Source: Streptomyces sp. HNM0574 (GTDB lineage Bacteria > Actinomycetota > Actinomycetes > Streptomycetales > Streptomycetaceae). Taken from it: a stretch of 64,000 bases of DNA. This document shows, in pieces, positions 40,686 to 49,495 of the stretch. Position 1 is the stretch's first letter, and every line of letters starts with the position of its first letter. The notes under the pieces are model-generated. The model was not told the origin of the DNA. It did no database searches and worked only from the letters and a program-made list of their open reading frames with translations. The DNA lies in NCBI RefSeq assembly GCF_012726235.1, contig NZ_JAASAH010000007.1, positions 1 through 64,000 on the forward strand. The letters run 5' to 3'. The position numbers and the translations under genes were made by a program.

Positions 40686-41924
40686 TCAGACGTTGATGCC
40701 CTTGCCGCGCATCCAGGCGAGCGGGTCGACGGCGGTGTCGGAGCCGCCGGGGCGGACCTCGACGTGCAGGTGGGGACCGGAGGAGTTGCCGGTGGAGCCG
40801 ACGCGTCCGATGACGTCGCCGGTGTTGACCTCCTCGCCCGCGCTCTTCGTCATGGACGAGAGGTGGCAGAACCACAGCTCGGTGCCGTCGTCCAGCTCCA
40901 GCACGATGCGGTAGCCGAAGGAGCCCGCCCAGCCGGCTTCCTTGATGGTGCCGGTGTGCACGGCCTTGACGGGGGTGCCGGTGGGCGCGGCGAAGTCCTG
41001 GCCGGTGTGGTCGCTGGCCCACATGCCGCCGGAGTCGCCGAAGCCGGAGGTGAGCTGGAAGTTGGAGAGCGGGGCGGTGAAGCTGCGGGCCAGCTTGGCC
41101 AGGCGCTCGGCCTCGGCCTTGCGGCGCTTCTCCTCCTCGATCTTGCGCTGGCGCTCCTCCTCGGCCTCGCGCTCGGCGGCGGCCTTCTCGGCCGCTTCGA
41201 CGCGGGCCTTCTCGGCGGCCTCCTGCGCGGCGGCCTCGCGGGCCTCGGACTCGGCCTGGTTCTGCTGGGACTCGGCCTGGGCGACGATGCGGGCGCGGAG
41301 CGCCTCGCCGGCGTCGGTCTGGCCGGAGGCGGCGTCCTCCTCGGTGATGCCGGCGCCGGTCAGGGGCGCGGCGGCGACGACCGTTTCGTCGGAGGAGTCG
41401 CCCGCCATCAGGCTGCCGATGCCGGGGAGTTCCTCGGCGTCGGGGAGCTGGCTCGGTATGTCCTTGACCGAGGAGGCGAGGTCGGGCATGGAGATGGAGG
41501 AGGCGCCCTGGTCCTTGGCGGTGGCCATGCCGCCCGCGCCGACGGCGGCGATCATGCCGACGCCGAGGACGGCGCCGCTGCGGGCCATGCCGCCGCCGCG
41601 CTGCTTGGCCACCCGGTGGCGGCCGCGGACGGGACGGATGGACTCCTCGGTCGGGTTCCACTCGCCCCAGGACTCGCCGGCCTCGCCGCCGGGCGGGCCG
41701 TAGGCCGTGAGCTCGGACGCCTCGAAGGCACCGGTGTCGGTGACCGTGGCGGTGGCCGCCCGGCCCGCGTACGGGTCGGCGGCCGGGAAGGCGGCGGTGT
41801 CGGCCGTGCGAGGTGCGGTCAGGCCGGACACGTCGCTCGGACCGAACGGGTCGTACGGGGCGTACTCGTCACCTGAGGAGTACGCGTCGTACGAGGTCTC
41901 GGGGGCATGCCTCTTCGACGCCAC
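40686..41924 (-). CDS. M23 family peptidase (cell-wall hydrolase)
   Basis: A 412-aa membrane-anchored peptidoglycan endopeptidase. A cytoplasmic Tyr/Asp-rich N terminus (1-105) is followed by one membrane segment (about 113-135), a long coiled coil of Ala/Glu/Lys/Arg (about 215-285) and a C-terminal LytM/M23 domain. The zinc ligands are in DHTGQDFAAPTG (HxxxD) and GPHLHVEVRPGG (HxH). The coiled coil may control access to the active site, as in EnvC/NlpD-type regulators. The leader contains a c-di-AMP riboswitch, tying expression to osmotic and cell-wall signalling. Confidence 0.92.
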   Translation of the reverse strand: MASKRHAPETSYDAYSSGDEYAPYDPFGPSDVSGLTAPRTADTAAFPAADPYAGRAATATVTDTGAFEASELTAYGPPGGEAGESWGEWNPTEESIRPVRGRHRVAKQRGGGMARSGAVLGVGMIAAVGAGGMATAKDQGASSISMPDLASSVKDIPSQLPDAEELPGIGSLMAGDSSDETVVAAAPLTGAGITEEDAASGQTDAGEALRARIVAQAESQQNQAESEAREAAAQEAAEKARVEAAEKAAAEREAEEERQRKIEEEKRRKAEAERLAKLARSFTAPLSNFQLTSGFGDSGGMWASDHTGQDFAAPTGTPVKAVHTGTIKEAGWAGSFGYRIVLELDDGTELWFCHLSSMTKSAGEEVNTGDVIGRVGSTGNSSGPHLHVEVRPGGSDTAVDPLAWMRGKGINV

Positions 41925-41949
41925 GGGGGGCGTTCTCCTTTCCTTCCTT

Positions 41950-42150
41950 CTCGCCTACCGGGTTAGCTGACGGGTTCGGAGCAGGAAGGTCTCCTACGGA
42001 CAGGTGTCCCGCGGACGGGACGTGTCCGATTCACCCCATCCCGGCGATCGCGCCCGCGGTGGACGGGCGGCGGCCGACGGGACCCTTCGTGCCTGCGAAG
42101 TGCCAGGCGAGAAGGGGTGGTTCCCCGGCTCCCTCGGTGCGCTGTTGACG
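41950..42150 (-). promoter_or_regulatory. ydaO-type c-di-AMP riboswitch
   Basis: Read on the minus strand, the leader of the M23 gene contains GGAGCCGGGGAACCACCC (42114-42131), GGGGTGAATC (42029-42038) and CCGTCAGCTAACCCGGTAGG (about 41953-41973). These are hallmark conserved blocks of the ydaO motif in actinobacteria. It ends about 25 nt before the start codon. In Streptomyces this element controls cell-wall hydrolases, and c-di-AMP binding typically lowers expression. Boundaries are approximate. Confidence 0.9.
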
Positions 42151-42497
42151 AGTGGTGGCTCGTGTCGGCGCACGTGCGGGATTAGGCGACGGCGCACGGT
42201 GTCGTCTCTCGTGACGACAGTGACGACCGCGCTGCGTTATCGAACGGTAATGGAGGGCGGCCCGTGATTCCAAGCCGTTCCGGAAACTTTTGTCACCGTC
42301 CTGGCCTGCGCTTTCCCGTTCAGATGGGGTCAATTGGGGCGCGTCATCACCGGAGTTGAGGCGTTCCGTCGCGGAGGGTGACGAAGAACGCACCCCCGAG
42401 GGGGCGTCAGATCACGGTTCCGTGGGGTCACGGCCGAGCGGCGCATGATCACCTCTTCCTCACGCCGCCTCCACAACCACCCGCCGGGGCCCGCGCG
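42151..42497. other. Intergenic promoter region upstream of the c-di-AMP riboswitch
   Basis: About 350 bp between the riboswitch and the PP2C gene stop. AT-richer patches with GTTATCGAACGGTAAT (about 42236-42251) and GAAACTTTTGTCACCG (about 42282-42297) probably hold the M23 promoter. No gene was seen. Confidence 0.45.
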
Positions 42498-43631
42498 TTA
42501 CCGTCCGGGCCGCCGCTCCGGCCCCCGGTGCTGGACGGCGAGGAGGGCCATGTCGTCGCCGGTGCCGCCGCCGGTGTGCCGGTCGACGTCGACGACGATC
42601 TCGTCCAGCAGCTCGTCGGGGCCGGCGAAGACCGAGCCGGAGAGGCGCTTGTCCGGCTCGTAGAAGTCGCCCGCGTGGTTGCGGGCCTCCGAGAGGCCGT
42701 CGGTGTAGAGCAGCAGCTGCGCCCCGTAGGGGAAGGGGACTTCGTCCGCATGGTCGGGCCAGTGGCCCAGGTCGGGCATGCCCAGCGGCAGCGCGGGCTG
42801 CGAGGGGACGCAGAAGCGGGCGACGCCGTCGGCGAGCAGCAGCGGCGCGGGGTGCCCCCGGTTGACGAAGCGGAGCGTCTGCGGCCGCCCGGCCGGGATC
42901 TCGGCGAGCGCGGCGGTGGTGAACCCCTCGAAGTGGTCGAGTCCCTGGCGGCGTTCGCCCTCGCGGCGCAGCGCGCGCTCCAGGCGTCCGGCGACGGCTT
43001 CGAGGGTGCTCTCCTGCTCCGCCGCCTCCCGGAAGGCGCCGATCACGATGACGACGGCCTCGACCGCGTCCATGCCCTTGCCCCGCACATCGCCCACGAT
43101 CATGCGGACGCCGTGCGGGGTGTCCTGGACGGCGTAGAGGTCGCCGCCGATGTGCGCGCCGGTCTCGGCGGCGCGGTAGCGCGCTGCGATGTCGAGGCCG
43201 CCGAGCCGGGAGGGCGGGACGGGCAGCACGGCGAACTGGGCGGCCTCGGCGATCGTGCGGGCCGAGGCGAGGGCGTCCCCGCCGCGCCGGGTGAGGAAGT
43301 TGATGCCGAGGGCGAGTCCGGCGACGGCGGTGACGGTGGCGGCGAGGGTGAAGCCGCGGCCCGCGCTGTGGTGCGCGTCGGAGACCAGGATCACGCAGAG
43401 CACGCAGACCGAGAGCAGGCCGATCAGGCCGGTGCGGAGCGCCGAGGAGAAGGGGGCTGCGGCGAGTGGTGCGGCGGCGAAGAAGGGGGTGCCGGTGAGG
43501 TGGTAGTCGGAGAGGAAGACGGAGCCGATGCCGATGCCGATCAGGCCCGCGGGCAGCCAGCGCGTGAGGCCGCGCACCAGCGGCGCGGCGAGGGGTTCGT
43601 AGCCGATGACTCTTCTTCTCCGCGGCGCCAC
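42498..43631 (-). CDS. Membrane SpoIIE-type PP2C phosphatase (copy 1)
   Basis: A 377-aa protein with about three or four membrane segments (about 25-110) and a cytoplasmic SpoIIE/PP2C domain. Motifs are HIGGDLYAVQDT, VGDVRGKGMDAVEAV, VNRGHPAPLLL, LYTDGLSEARN and DDMALLAV. It dephosphorylates Ser/Thr-phosphorylated regulators, classically anti-sigma-factor antagonists. It is divergent from a second, homologous phosphatase across a 137-bp gap. The start is GTG 43631, giving an Arg-rich juxtamembrane N terminus. Confidence 0.9.
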   Translation of the reverse strand: MAPRRRRVIGYEPLAAPLVRGLTRWLPAGLIGIGIGSVFLSDYHLTGTPFFAAAPLAAAPFSSALRTGLIGLLSVCVLCVILVSDAHHSAGRGFTLAATVTAVAGLALGINFLTRRGGDALASARTIAEAAQFAVLPVPPSRLGGLDIAARYRAAETGAHIGGDLYAVQDTPHGVRMIVGDVRGKGMDAVEAVVIVIGAFREAAEQESTLEAVAGRLERALRREGERRQGLDHFEGFTTAALAEIPAGRPQTLRFVNRGHPAPLLLADGVARFCVPSQPALPLGMPDLGHWPDHADEVPFPYGAQLLLYTDGLSEARNHAGDFYEPDKRLSGSVFAGPDELLDEIVVDVDRHTGGGTGDDMALLAVQHRGPERRPGR

Positions 43632-43768
43632 CTTCCCAATTTGACCCGCTTTGCCCGGGCAGGCCAGTTGATCATCACTCTCCGCGCACGCTTCCTGTGG
43701 GCACTCCCCCGCCCGGCACGTTCCACTGGAGTACGGGCCACCCGCACCCCCGAGAGGAGGCCGAGTAC

Positions 43769-44998
43769 GTGGGCACTGGACGCGCGGCCGACGAGTACGA
43801 GGCCCGCCTCGGCGAACTCCACTGGCTGCCCCGCTGGATGCGCTGGCTGCCCGCGGTCTTCCTGGTCGCGGCGCTGATCCTGGACGCGGCGCTGCCGCCC
43901 CGCTACGTCTTCGGCTCGCTGCTCGGCGCCGCCGTCGTGATGACGGCGCTGTTCCAGTCGGCCTACCGGGTGGCCGCGATGGGCGTGCTGAGCACCGCCC
44001 TGCTGATCGGCGTGCACTGGCTCGACGGCGATCTGAGCCTGCGCATCATCGGCGTGGTCAGCACCCTGGTGGTCATCACGGGCGTCTCGGTGCTGCTGGC
44101 CACGGCCCGCGACCGGGCCAAGGAGCGGCTCAGCCACGTCCAGGTGGTGGCCGAGGCCGCGCAGCTCGCGCTGCTGCGCCCGCTGCCCCGCAGGCTGGGC
44201 CCGGTGCGGCTCGCCGGTTTCTACCAGGCGGCCGACAACGAGGCGCTGATCGGCGGCGACCTGTACAGCGTCCGGCCGACGCGGTACGGCGTGCGCGCGA
44301 TCGTCGGCGACGTGAAGGGCAAGGGGATCGGCGCGACGGAGACGGTCGCGACGGTCATCTCGGCGTTCCGCGAGGCCGCGATGGTCAGCCCGACGCTCGA
44401 CGACGTGGCGCAGCGGATCGAGGCGGCGATGGCGCTGGACCGGGCCGACGCCGCCTCCGGCGCCTCCCGCACCCCGCCGGAGTTCCCGGACGCCGAGGAG
44501 GAACTCTTCGCGACGGCCGTGCTGCTGGAGTTCCCGACCGGCACCTGCGACGTCCGCGTCCTCAACCGGGGCCATCCGCCGCTGATCCGGCTCGGCCCGC
44601 AGGGGGCGTCCACGCTGGAGACGGAGTACGGCACCCCGCTCGGGCTGGGCGAGCTGATGGACCACTCGCCCGCGCCGGGCATCTTCTCGCTGACGCCGGG
44701 CGAGATCCTCGTCGCCTACTCCGACGGGGTGGCCGAGGCCCGCAACGACGCGGGCGAGTTCTACCCGCTGCGGGAGCGGCTGGACGCGCAGTTCCGGGAC
44801 GGCGGGGGCGTGAGCGGCGGCGGCGCGACGCACAATCCGCACGCGCTGGACCCGTCCGAGGTCGTCTCCTTCCTCCAGGGCGACGTGGCGGCCTGGACGC
44901 CCGCGCTCAACGACGACGTGGTCGTGGTCGTCCTCCAGACCGGCGCCGACGACCCCGCGCCGGAGCCGTCCGACGCCGGGGCACGCGCCGGGCCCTGA
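43769..44998 (+). CDS. Membrane SpoIIE-type PP2C phosphatase (copy 2)
   Basis: A 409-aa paralogue of the divergent neighbour. It has membrane segments at about 30-105, then a PP2C domain with LIGGDLYSVRPT, VGDVKGKGIGATETV, LNRGHPPLIRL, AYSDGVAEARN and NDDVVVVVL. GTG 43769 is chosen because GAGAGGAGG lies just upstream; earlier in-frame codons are low-complexity. The pair probably arose by duplication with inversion and may act on different antagonist proteins. Confidence 0.9.
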   Translation: MGTGRAADEYEARLGELHWLPRWMRWLPAVFLVAALILDAALPPRYVFGSLLGAAVVMTALFQSAYRVAAMGVLSTALLIGVHWLDGDLSLRIIGVVSTLVVITGVSVLLATARDRAKERLSHVQVVAEAAQLALLRPLPRRLGPVRLAGFYQAADNEALIGGDLYSVRPTRYGVRAIVGDVKGKGIGATETVATVISAFREAAMVSPTLDDVAQRIEAAMALDRADAASGASRTPPEFPDAEEELFATAVLLEFPTGTCDVRVLNRGHPPLIRLGPQGASTLETEYGTPLGLGELMDHSPAPGIFSLTPGEILVAYSDGVAEARNDAGEFYPLRERLDAQFRDGGGVSGGGATHNPHALDPSEVVSFLQGDVAAWTPALNDDVVVVVLQTGADDPAPEPSDAGARAGP

Positions 44999-45032
44999 AG
45001 CCCGGGTGCGGGGCAGGCGTAGCGTACGGGCG

Positions 45033-45977
45033 GTGAAGGACTGGGATCTGCGGAAGTTTCAGGTGCTGCGCGAGCTCCAGCGGCAGGGCACCGTCACCGC
45101 CGCCGCGCAGGCGCTGTCGCTGACGCCCTCGGCCGTCTCGCAGGCGCTGTCCGCGCTGGCGCGGCAGGTCGGCGGCCCCGTCGTGGAGCCGGACGGGCGG
45201 CGGGTGCGGCTGACGGAGCTCGCGCACGTGCTGCTGCGGCACGGCGAGGCCGTGTTCGCGCAGCTGGAGGAGGCCGAGGCGGACATCGCGGCGCATGTGC
45301 GCGGCGACGCGGGCGTGGTCCGGATCGGCTCGTTCGCGACGGGGGTCGGGCCGCTGGTGATGCCCGCCGTGGCGGCGCTGCGCACCGCGCACCCGCGGCT
45401 GGAGGTACAGGTGCGGGAGGCCGAAGCGGCGGACGTCTACGACCAGTTGGAGCGGGGCGACATCGACGTCGCGCTGTCCCTGGCCGTCGAGGCGCCCTCG
45501 GGCTCGGACCGGAAGTTCACCCACTTCCCGCTCCTCGCCGACCCGCTCGACGCGGCCCTCCCGGCCGGCCACCGCCTGGCCGGCGCCGGGGACGGGCTCC
45601 GGCTCGCCGAACTGGCCGACGAGCCCTGGGTGTACGGGGCCGCGGGCCCCTGGCGGGAGATCACGCTCGCGGTCTGCGCGGGCGCCGGGTTCACCCCGCG
45701 CGCGGCGCACACCGCCTCCGACTGGGGCGCGATCCTCGCCATCGTGCAGGCCGGGCTGGCCGTCGCGCTGATCCCCCGGCTGGTCGACGCGCGGCGCGAG
45801 GGCGTGGCCGTGCGGCTGCTGTCGGCGGACGAGGGCGAGGGCCGGCCCCGGCGGCACGTGGTCGGCGCGGTACGCCGGGGCTCGGAACGCTCCCCGCTGC
45901 TGCGCGAGGCCGTCCGGGCGCTGCGGCAGGCGGCGCGGGAGCGGGAGCGGGCGGGGAGCTCTCTTCAGTCACGCTGA
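45033..45977 (+). CDS. LysR family transcriptional regulator
   Basis: A 314-aa LysR-type regulator. The N-terminal HTH is LRELQRQGTVTAAAQALSLTPS, then AVSQALSALARQVG (about residues 10-50), followed by a periplasmic-binding-protein-like effector domain (about 90-295). GTG 45033 (MKDWDLRKFQVL) gives the standard LTTR opening. A TAGCGT element about 10 nt upstream and no Shine-Dalgarno suggest a leaderless transcript. The downstream EamA exporter, same strand, 93 bp away, is its likely target. Confidence 0.9.
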   Translation: MKDWDLRKFQVLRELQRQGTVTAAAQALSLTPSAVSQALSALARQVGGPVVEPDGRRVRLTELAHVLLRHGEAVFAQLEEAEADIAAHVRGDAGVVRIGSFATGVGPLVMPAVAALRTAHPRLEVQVREAEAADVYDQLERGDIDVALSLAVEAPSGSDRKFTHFPLLADPLDAALPAGHRLAGAGDGLRLAELADEPWVYGAAGPWREITLAVCAGAGFTPRAAHTASDWGAILAIVQAGLAVALIPRLVDARREGVAVRLLSADEGEGRPRRHVVGAVRRGSERSPLLREAVRALRQAARERERAGSSLQSR

Positions 45978-46070
45978 ACGGTACGTGCGGTTTTTTGCGA
46001 TGGACGTGAAGCATCGGGTGGCGCGATGCTCCAGGGGCCGCGCCCCTACCCGCTTCAGGAGTCACCCCCG

Positions 46071-47018
46071 GTGAGCCAGACCGCCACGACCGCCCCCGCC
46101 TCCGCTCCTCCCGGCGGGCCGCGCCGGTCCGCCGCCGTGCGCGGCATGGCGCTGGCGACGACCGCCACCGCCGTCTGGTCCGGCAACTTCGTCATCGCCG
46201 AGGGCATGTCGCACACCGTCCCGCCCGTCCAACTCGCCTTCTGGCGCTGGACGATCGCGCTGCTCGCCGTCCTCCCCCTCGCCCTGCGCCCGCTGCGCCG
46301 CGAGTGGCCGGTGCTGCGCCGGCACCTCGGCTTCGTCTCACTGGCGGCGCTGCTCGGGGTGACGCTGTTCAACACGCTCATCTACGTCGCGGGGCAGTCC
46401 TCGCCCGCCACCAATCTCGGGCTGATCGCCGCCGCCTCGCCGCTGGTCATCGTGCTCGCCTCGCGGGTGCTGTGGCGGGAGCCGATGGGCGCGGCCCGCT
46501 GGGCGGGCAGCGCGCTCGCGCTGGCCGGGATCGCCGTCCTGGTGACGAAGGGCTCGGCCGACGTCCTGCTCGGGCTGCGGTTCTCCGCCGGGGACGGGTG
46601 GATGACGGTGGCCATGCTCGTCTTCGCCGGGTACAGCCTGCTGCTGCGCCGCAAGCCCGAGGGGATCTCCTCGCTGACGCTGCTGCTCGCCACCTTCGGC
46701 CTCGGCACCGTCTTCCTCGCCCCCGCCTACGCGGTCGACCTCGCGGTGCACGGCACCTTCCCGGTGGACGGCGGTACGGCCGGGGCGCTGCTGTACGTGG
46801 GCGTCGCCTCGTCCGCCGTCGCCTACTTCGCGTGGAACAAGGCGATCGCGCTGGTCGGCGCGGCCCGCGCGGGCATCGTCTACTACCTCCAGCCCGCCTT
46901 CGTCGCCGTCCTCGCCTACCTCGTCCTGGGCACCCCGGTGAACGCGCCGCAGGCGGTGAGCATGCTGCTGGTGATCAGCGGCGTGGCCCTCGCGGCACGG
47001 CGCCGCACCGGGAGCTGA
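46071..47018 (+). CDS. EamA/DMT family transporter
   Basis: A 315-aa drug/metabolite transporter with ten hydrophobic segments arranged as two EamA repeats (WSGNFVIAEGMSHTVPP near the start, VASSAVAYFAWNKAIALVGA in the second). Such proteins usually export amino acids or other small metabolites. GTG 46071 is preferred because AGGAG lies 8 nt upstream; ATG 46026 is also in frame. It follows a LysR regulator, an LTTR-exporter pairing. Confidence 0.88.
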   Translation: MSQTATTAPASAPPGGPRRSAAVRGMALATTATAVWSGNFVIAEGMSHTVPPVQLAFWRWTIALLAVLPLALRPLRREWPVLRRHLGFVSLAALLGVTLFNTLIYVAGQSSPATNLGLIAAASPLVIVLASRVLWREPMGAARWAGSALALAGIAVLVTKGSADVLLGLRFSAGDGWMTVAMLVFAGYSLLLRRKPEGISSLTLLLATFGLGTVFLAPAYAVDLAVHGTFPVDGGTAGALLYVGVASSAVAYFAWNKAIALVGAARAGIVYYLQPAFVAVLAYLVLGTPVNAPQAVSMLLVISGVALAARRRTGS

Positions 47019-47028
47019 CGGGCGCGCC

Positions 47029-47985
47029 TCAGCGGCCGGCGCGGAGGCCGAGCGCGGTGGCCTCGATGGTGTCCGAGGTGACCAGGGCCTGTTCGGCCTC
47101 GATGTCGGTGAGGAAGACCAGCGGCGGGATCAGCGGCGGCACCGGCAGCCGGTCCGGGGTGAAGGTGAGACAGAGGGCGCCCTGGACGCAGCCCCGGAGC
47201 CGGGTGAGGTAGAGCGTCACGGAGCCGTCCAGCCGCAACGACCGTGCGGTGAGCCCGAGTTGACCGGCCGTGCGGGAGCCGTCCCGGGTGCGGAGGCGGT
47301 AGTCGGTGAGGGAGGCCGAGTCCATGCGGACGACCATGGCCCGTACCGGCCCGTCCGCCGTCGGCACCTCGCGCACCCCCGCGACGGTGAACCCCTCGGG
47401 CGCGAAGCGCGCAGCGGTGATCGTCGGCGGGACGCTCCCGGCGGGCGGCACCTCGGCGCGCGCAAGCGCCCGCGCCTCCCGGGGCGGTGCGAGCAGCGCG
47501 AGCAGGCAGAGCGGCAGCACGACGGCGGGTGCACGCGCGGGCCACTTCCGCCGGGTGCCCTTCTCCGGCGCGGACTCCGGCGTCCACCCGAAGCCGAGGG
47601 CGCTGCCCGCGATGCCGAGGAGCATGCCGACGAGGAAGCCGCCCAGGTTGGTCGCGGCGAAGGACAGCACGGAGAGCAGCAGCGCGTTGACGCTCACGTA
47701 GTGCCGGGTGTGCGGGGCCGCCCACAGGAACACCCCGGCCACGACGAGCGCGAGGCCGATCCCGAGGGCCGCCAGGCCGCCGAGCCCGAGCGAGATCAGC
47801 ACCGTCAGCGGGGCGAGGGGCACGGCGACGAGTTCGAGCCCGCCCGCGATCAGCAGCAGGCCCGCCCAGAAGGGGCGTCGGCGCCGCCAGTCGCGGAACG
47901 CCCTGCGCCGCTCGGGCCACGGCAGCCGGGCGTCCAGCCAGGCCCCGGGGCGGGTGAACTCGCCGGAGGGCTCGCTCAGAAGCAT
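47029..47985 (-). CDS. DUF6114 family membrane protein
   Basis: A 318-aa protein with about four membrane segments in the N-terminal half (FWAGLLLIAGGLELVAVPLA and following, about 35-140). A further hydrophobic stretch near 170-190 precedes an extracytoplasmic beta-rich C terminus. DUF6114 proteins typically sit next to DUF6230 proteins in Streptomyces, as here (start overlaps the upstream gene by 10 bp). ATG 47985 gives MLLSEPSGEF. Function unknown; a secreted or surface lipid-related role has been guessed for the pair. Confidence 0.82.
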   Translation of the reverse strand: MLLSEPSGEFTRPGAWLDARLPWPERRRAFRDWRRRRPFWAGLLLIAGGLELVAVPLAPLTVLISLGLGGLAALGIGLALVVAGVFLWAAPHTRHYVSVNALLLSVLSFAATNLGGFLVGMLLGIAGSALGFGWTPESAPEKGTRRKWPARAPAVVLPLCLLALLAPPREARALARAEVPPAGSVPPTITAARFAPEGFTVAGVREVPTADGPVRAMVVRMDSASLTDYRLRTRDGSRTAGQLGLTARSLRLDGSVTLYLTRLRGCVQGALCLTFTPDRLPVPPLIPPLVFLTDIEAEQALVTSDTIEATALGLRAGR

Positions 47986-48635
47986 CGTTCGCCGTCCAGG
48001 GCGACGTCGAGCTTGAGCCCCTTGAGCCGGAAGTCGCCGCCCGTCGCCGACCACGCCTGCGAGCGGACGTCGCGCACGGAGACCTCACCGGCCTGGAGCC
48101 CGAACGCGCCGCGCGGGCCCCGTACTCCGGGGACCTGCGTGAGGCGGGAGGCGTCCCGGCCGATCTCGGCCGTGCCGAAGCGGGCGTCGCCGTCGAGCGA
48201 TTCGGCGTCGATGAACAGCTTGCCCGCGGTGACCGGGCCCGCGTCGCCACCGGCCCGCAGCCGGAAGGTGACCGGCCCGAGCGGCGTCTTGACCTGCGCG
48301 GACTGGCAGATGTCGGCGAGCTTCGCCGAGTCGAGGGCGAGCAGCGAGACGGGGTGGCCCCCGCCGTCGGCGGAGCGCGCCACGTCGACGTGCGAGGCGA
48401 GCCCCTTGCTGCTCAACTCGCTGCTGCCGACCTGGAAATGGGAGCCGGAGGCGGCGAACGAGGCCGCCAGCGCGCCCTGCGCCATCACGGAGGCCATCGC
48501 GCCGACGGCCAGCAGCGCCGGTACGGCCACGACGGCCGACCTCCGCCAGTTCGTCCGGCCGCGCGGCCGCGCCGGGCGGCCCGTGGTGCCCGTTCCGTTC
48601 TCGTGCGTGTCGCTGGTCTCGCCGGTCTCGCTCAT
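47976..48635 (-). CDS. DUF6230 family exported protein
   Basis: A 219-aa protein with a twin-arginine-free N-terminal membrane anchor/signal (RRSAVVAVPALLAVGAMASV, about residues 31-50). A beta-rich domain follows (SFAASGSHFQVGSSELSSKG, then GFTF-like repeated amphipathic strands) and a C-terminal Cys. Homologues are often misannotated as cholesterol esterase without catalytic residues. It is co-transcribed with the DUF6114 gene and divergent from a TetR regulator, which probably controls the pair. Confidence 0.83.
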   Translation of the reverse strand: MSETGETSDTHENGTGTTGRPARPRGRTNWRRSAVVAVPALLAVGAMASVMAQGALAASFAASGSHFQVGSSELSSKGLASHVDVARSADGGGHPVSLLALDSAKLADICQSAQVKTPLGPVTFRLRAGGDAGPVTAGKLFIDAESLDGDARFGTAEIGRDASRLTQVPGVRGPRGAFGLQAGEVSVRDVRSQAWSATGGDFRLKGLKLDVALDGERCF

Positions 48636-48806
48636 CCGGTCCTCCCGGAGACAGGGGAAGGTGCGCGATGTGCCAGGTGCGGTGGAGCGGGGAGCGGTGC
48701 CGTGTGGTCAACTCGCCTACGGGGCCCAGGAGTTCGGGACGAGGCACAGGTCACACGCTCTGACATACTGCGGTCACGCGATGACACTCGGAGACTAGGG
48801 CTCGTT

Positions 48807-49469
48807 TTGAATAATAGTCAACAGAGCGGACGCCGCTCCGCCGGTGCGGCGCGCACCACCGAGCGTTCCCGGACACGACGGGCCGAACTGATCGCCACCG
48901 GACGGGAGTTGTTCTCCCACCAGTCCTACGACGCGCTCTCCATGGACGAGATCTCCCAGCGCGCGGGCGTCGCCAAGGGGCTGATCTACTACTACTTCAC
49001 CAACAAGCGGGGCTACTACCTCGCCGTCATCGAGCACGCCGTGGACGAACTCGTCGCCCGCGCCACCGGCGGCACCGACCTCCCCCGCACCACCCGCGTC
49101 CACCGCACCCTCGACGGGTACCTCCGGTACGCGCAGCACAACCGGGCTGCCTACCGCACCATCGTGACCGGCGGCGTCGGCCACGACGTCGAGGTCGTCG
49201 CGATACGGGACAAGGTCCGCCGGGAGATGCTCACCGCCATCGCCCGCGGCGCCTGGGGCAGCCCCGACATCCCGCCGACGGCACGGCTCGCGCTCACCGG
49301 CTGGCTCTCCGCCGTCGAGGGCGTCACCCTCGACTGGCTCGACCACGACGAGGACGTTCCCCGCGACACCGTCCGCGCCCTCCTCGGCCACACCCTCCGC
49401 GACACCCTCCACACCGTCGAAACCTTCGAACCCCGCTACCCGGCCCCGCCGGAATCCTTCGGCGCATAA
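48807..49469 (+). CDS. TetR family regulator
   Basis: A 220-aa TetR regulator. The HTH is RRAELIATGRELFSHQSYDA, then ISQRAGVAKGLIYYYFTNKR (about residues 22-70). The C-terminal ligand domain is all-helical. TTG 48807 (LNNSQQSG) was chosen as the earliest start close to a GGG-containing leader; the HTH begins only 20 residues later, so little more is possible. It is divergent from DUF6230/DUF6114 and probably autoregulates. Confidence 0.85.
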   Translation: MNNSQQSGRRSAGAARTTERSRTRRAELIATGRELFSHQSYDALSMDEISQRAGVAKGLIYYYFTNKRGYYLAVIEHAVDELVARATGGTDLPRTTRVHRTLDGYLRYAQHNRAAYRTIVTGGVGHDVEVVAIRDKVRREMLTAIARGAWGSPDIPPTARLALTGWLSAVEGVTLDWLDHDEDVPRDTVRALLGHTLRDTLHTVETFEPRYPAPPESFGA

Positions 49470-49495
49470 GGGGAGTTGGACCGCAGGCCGCCTGC

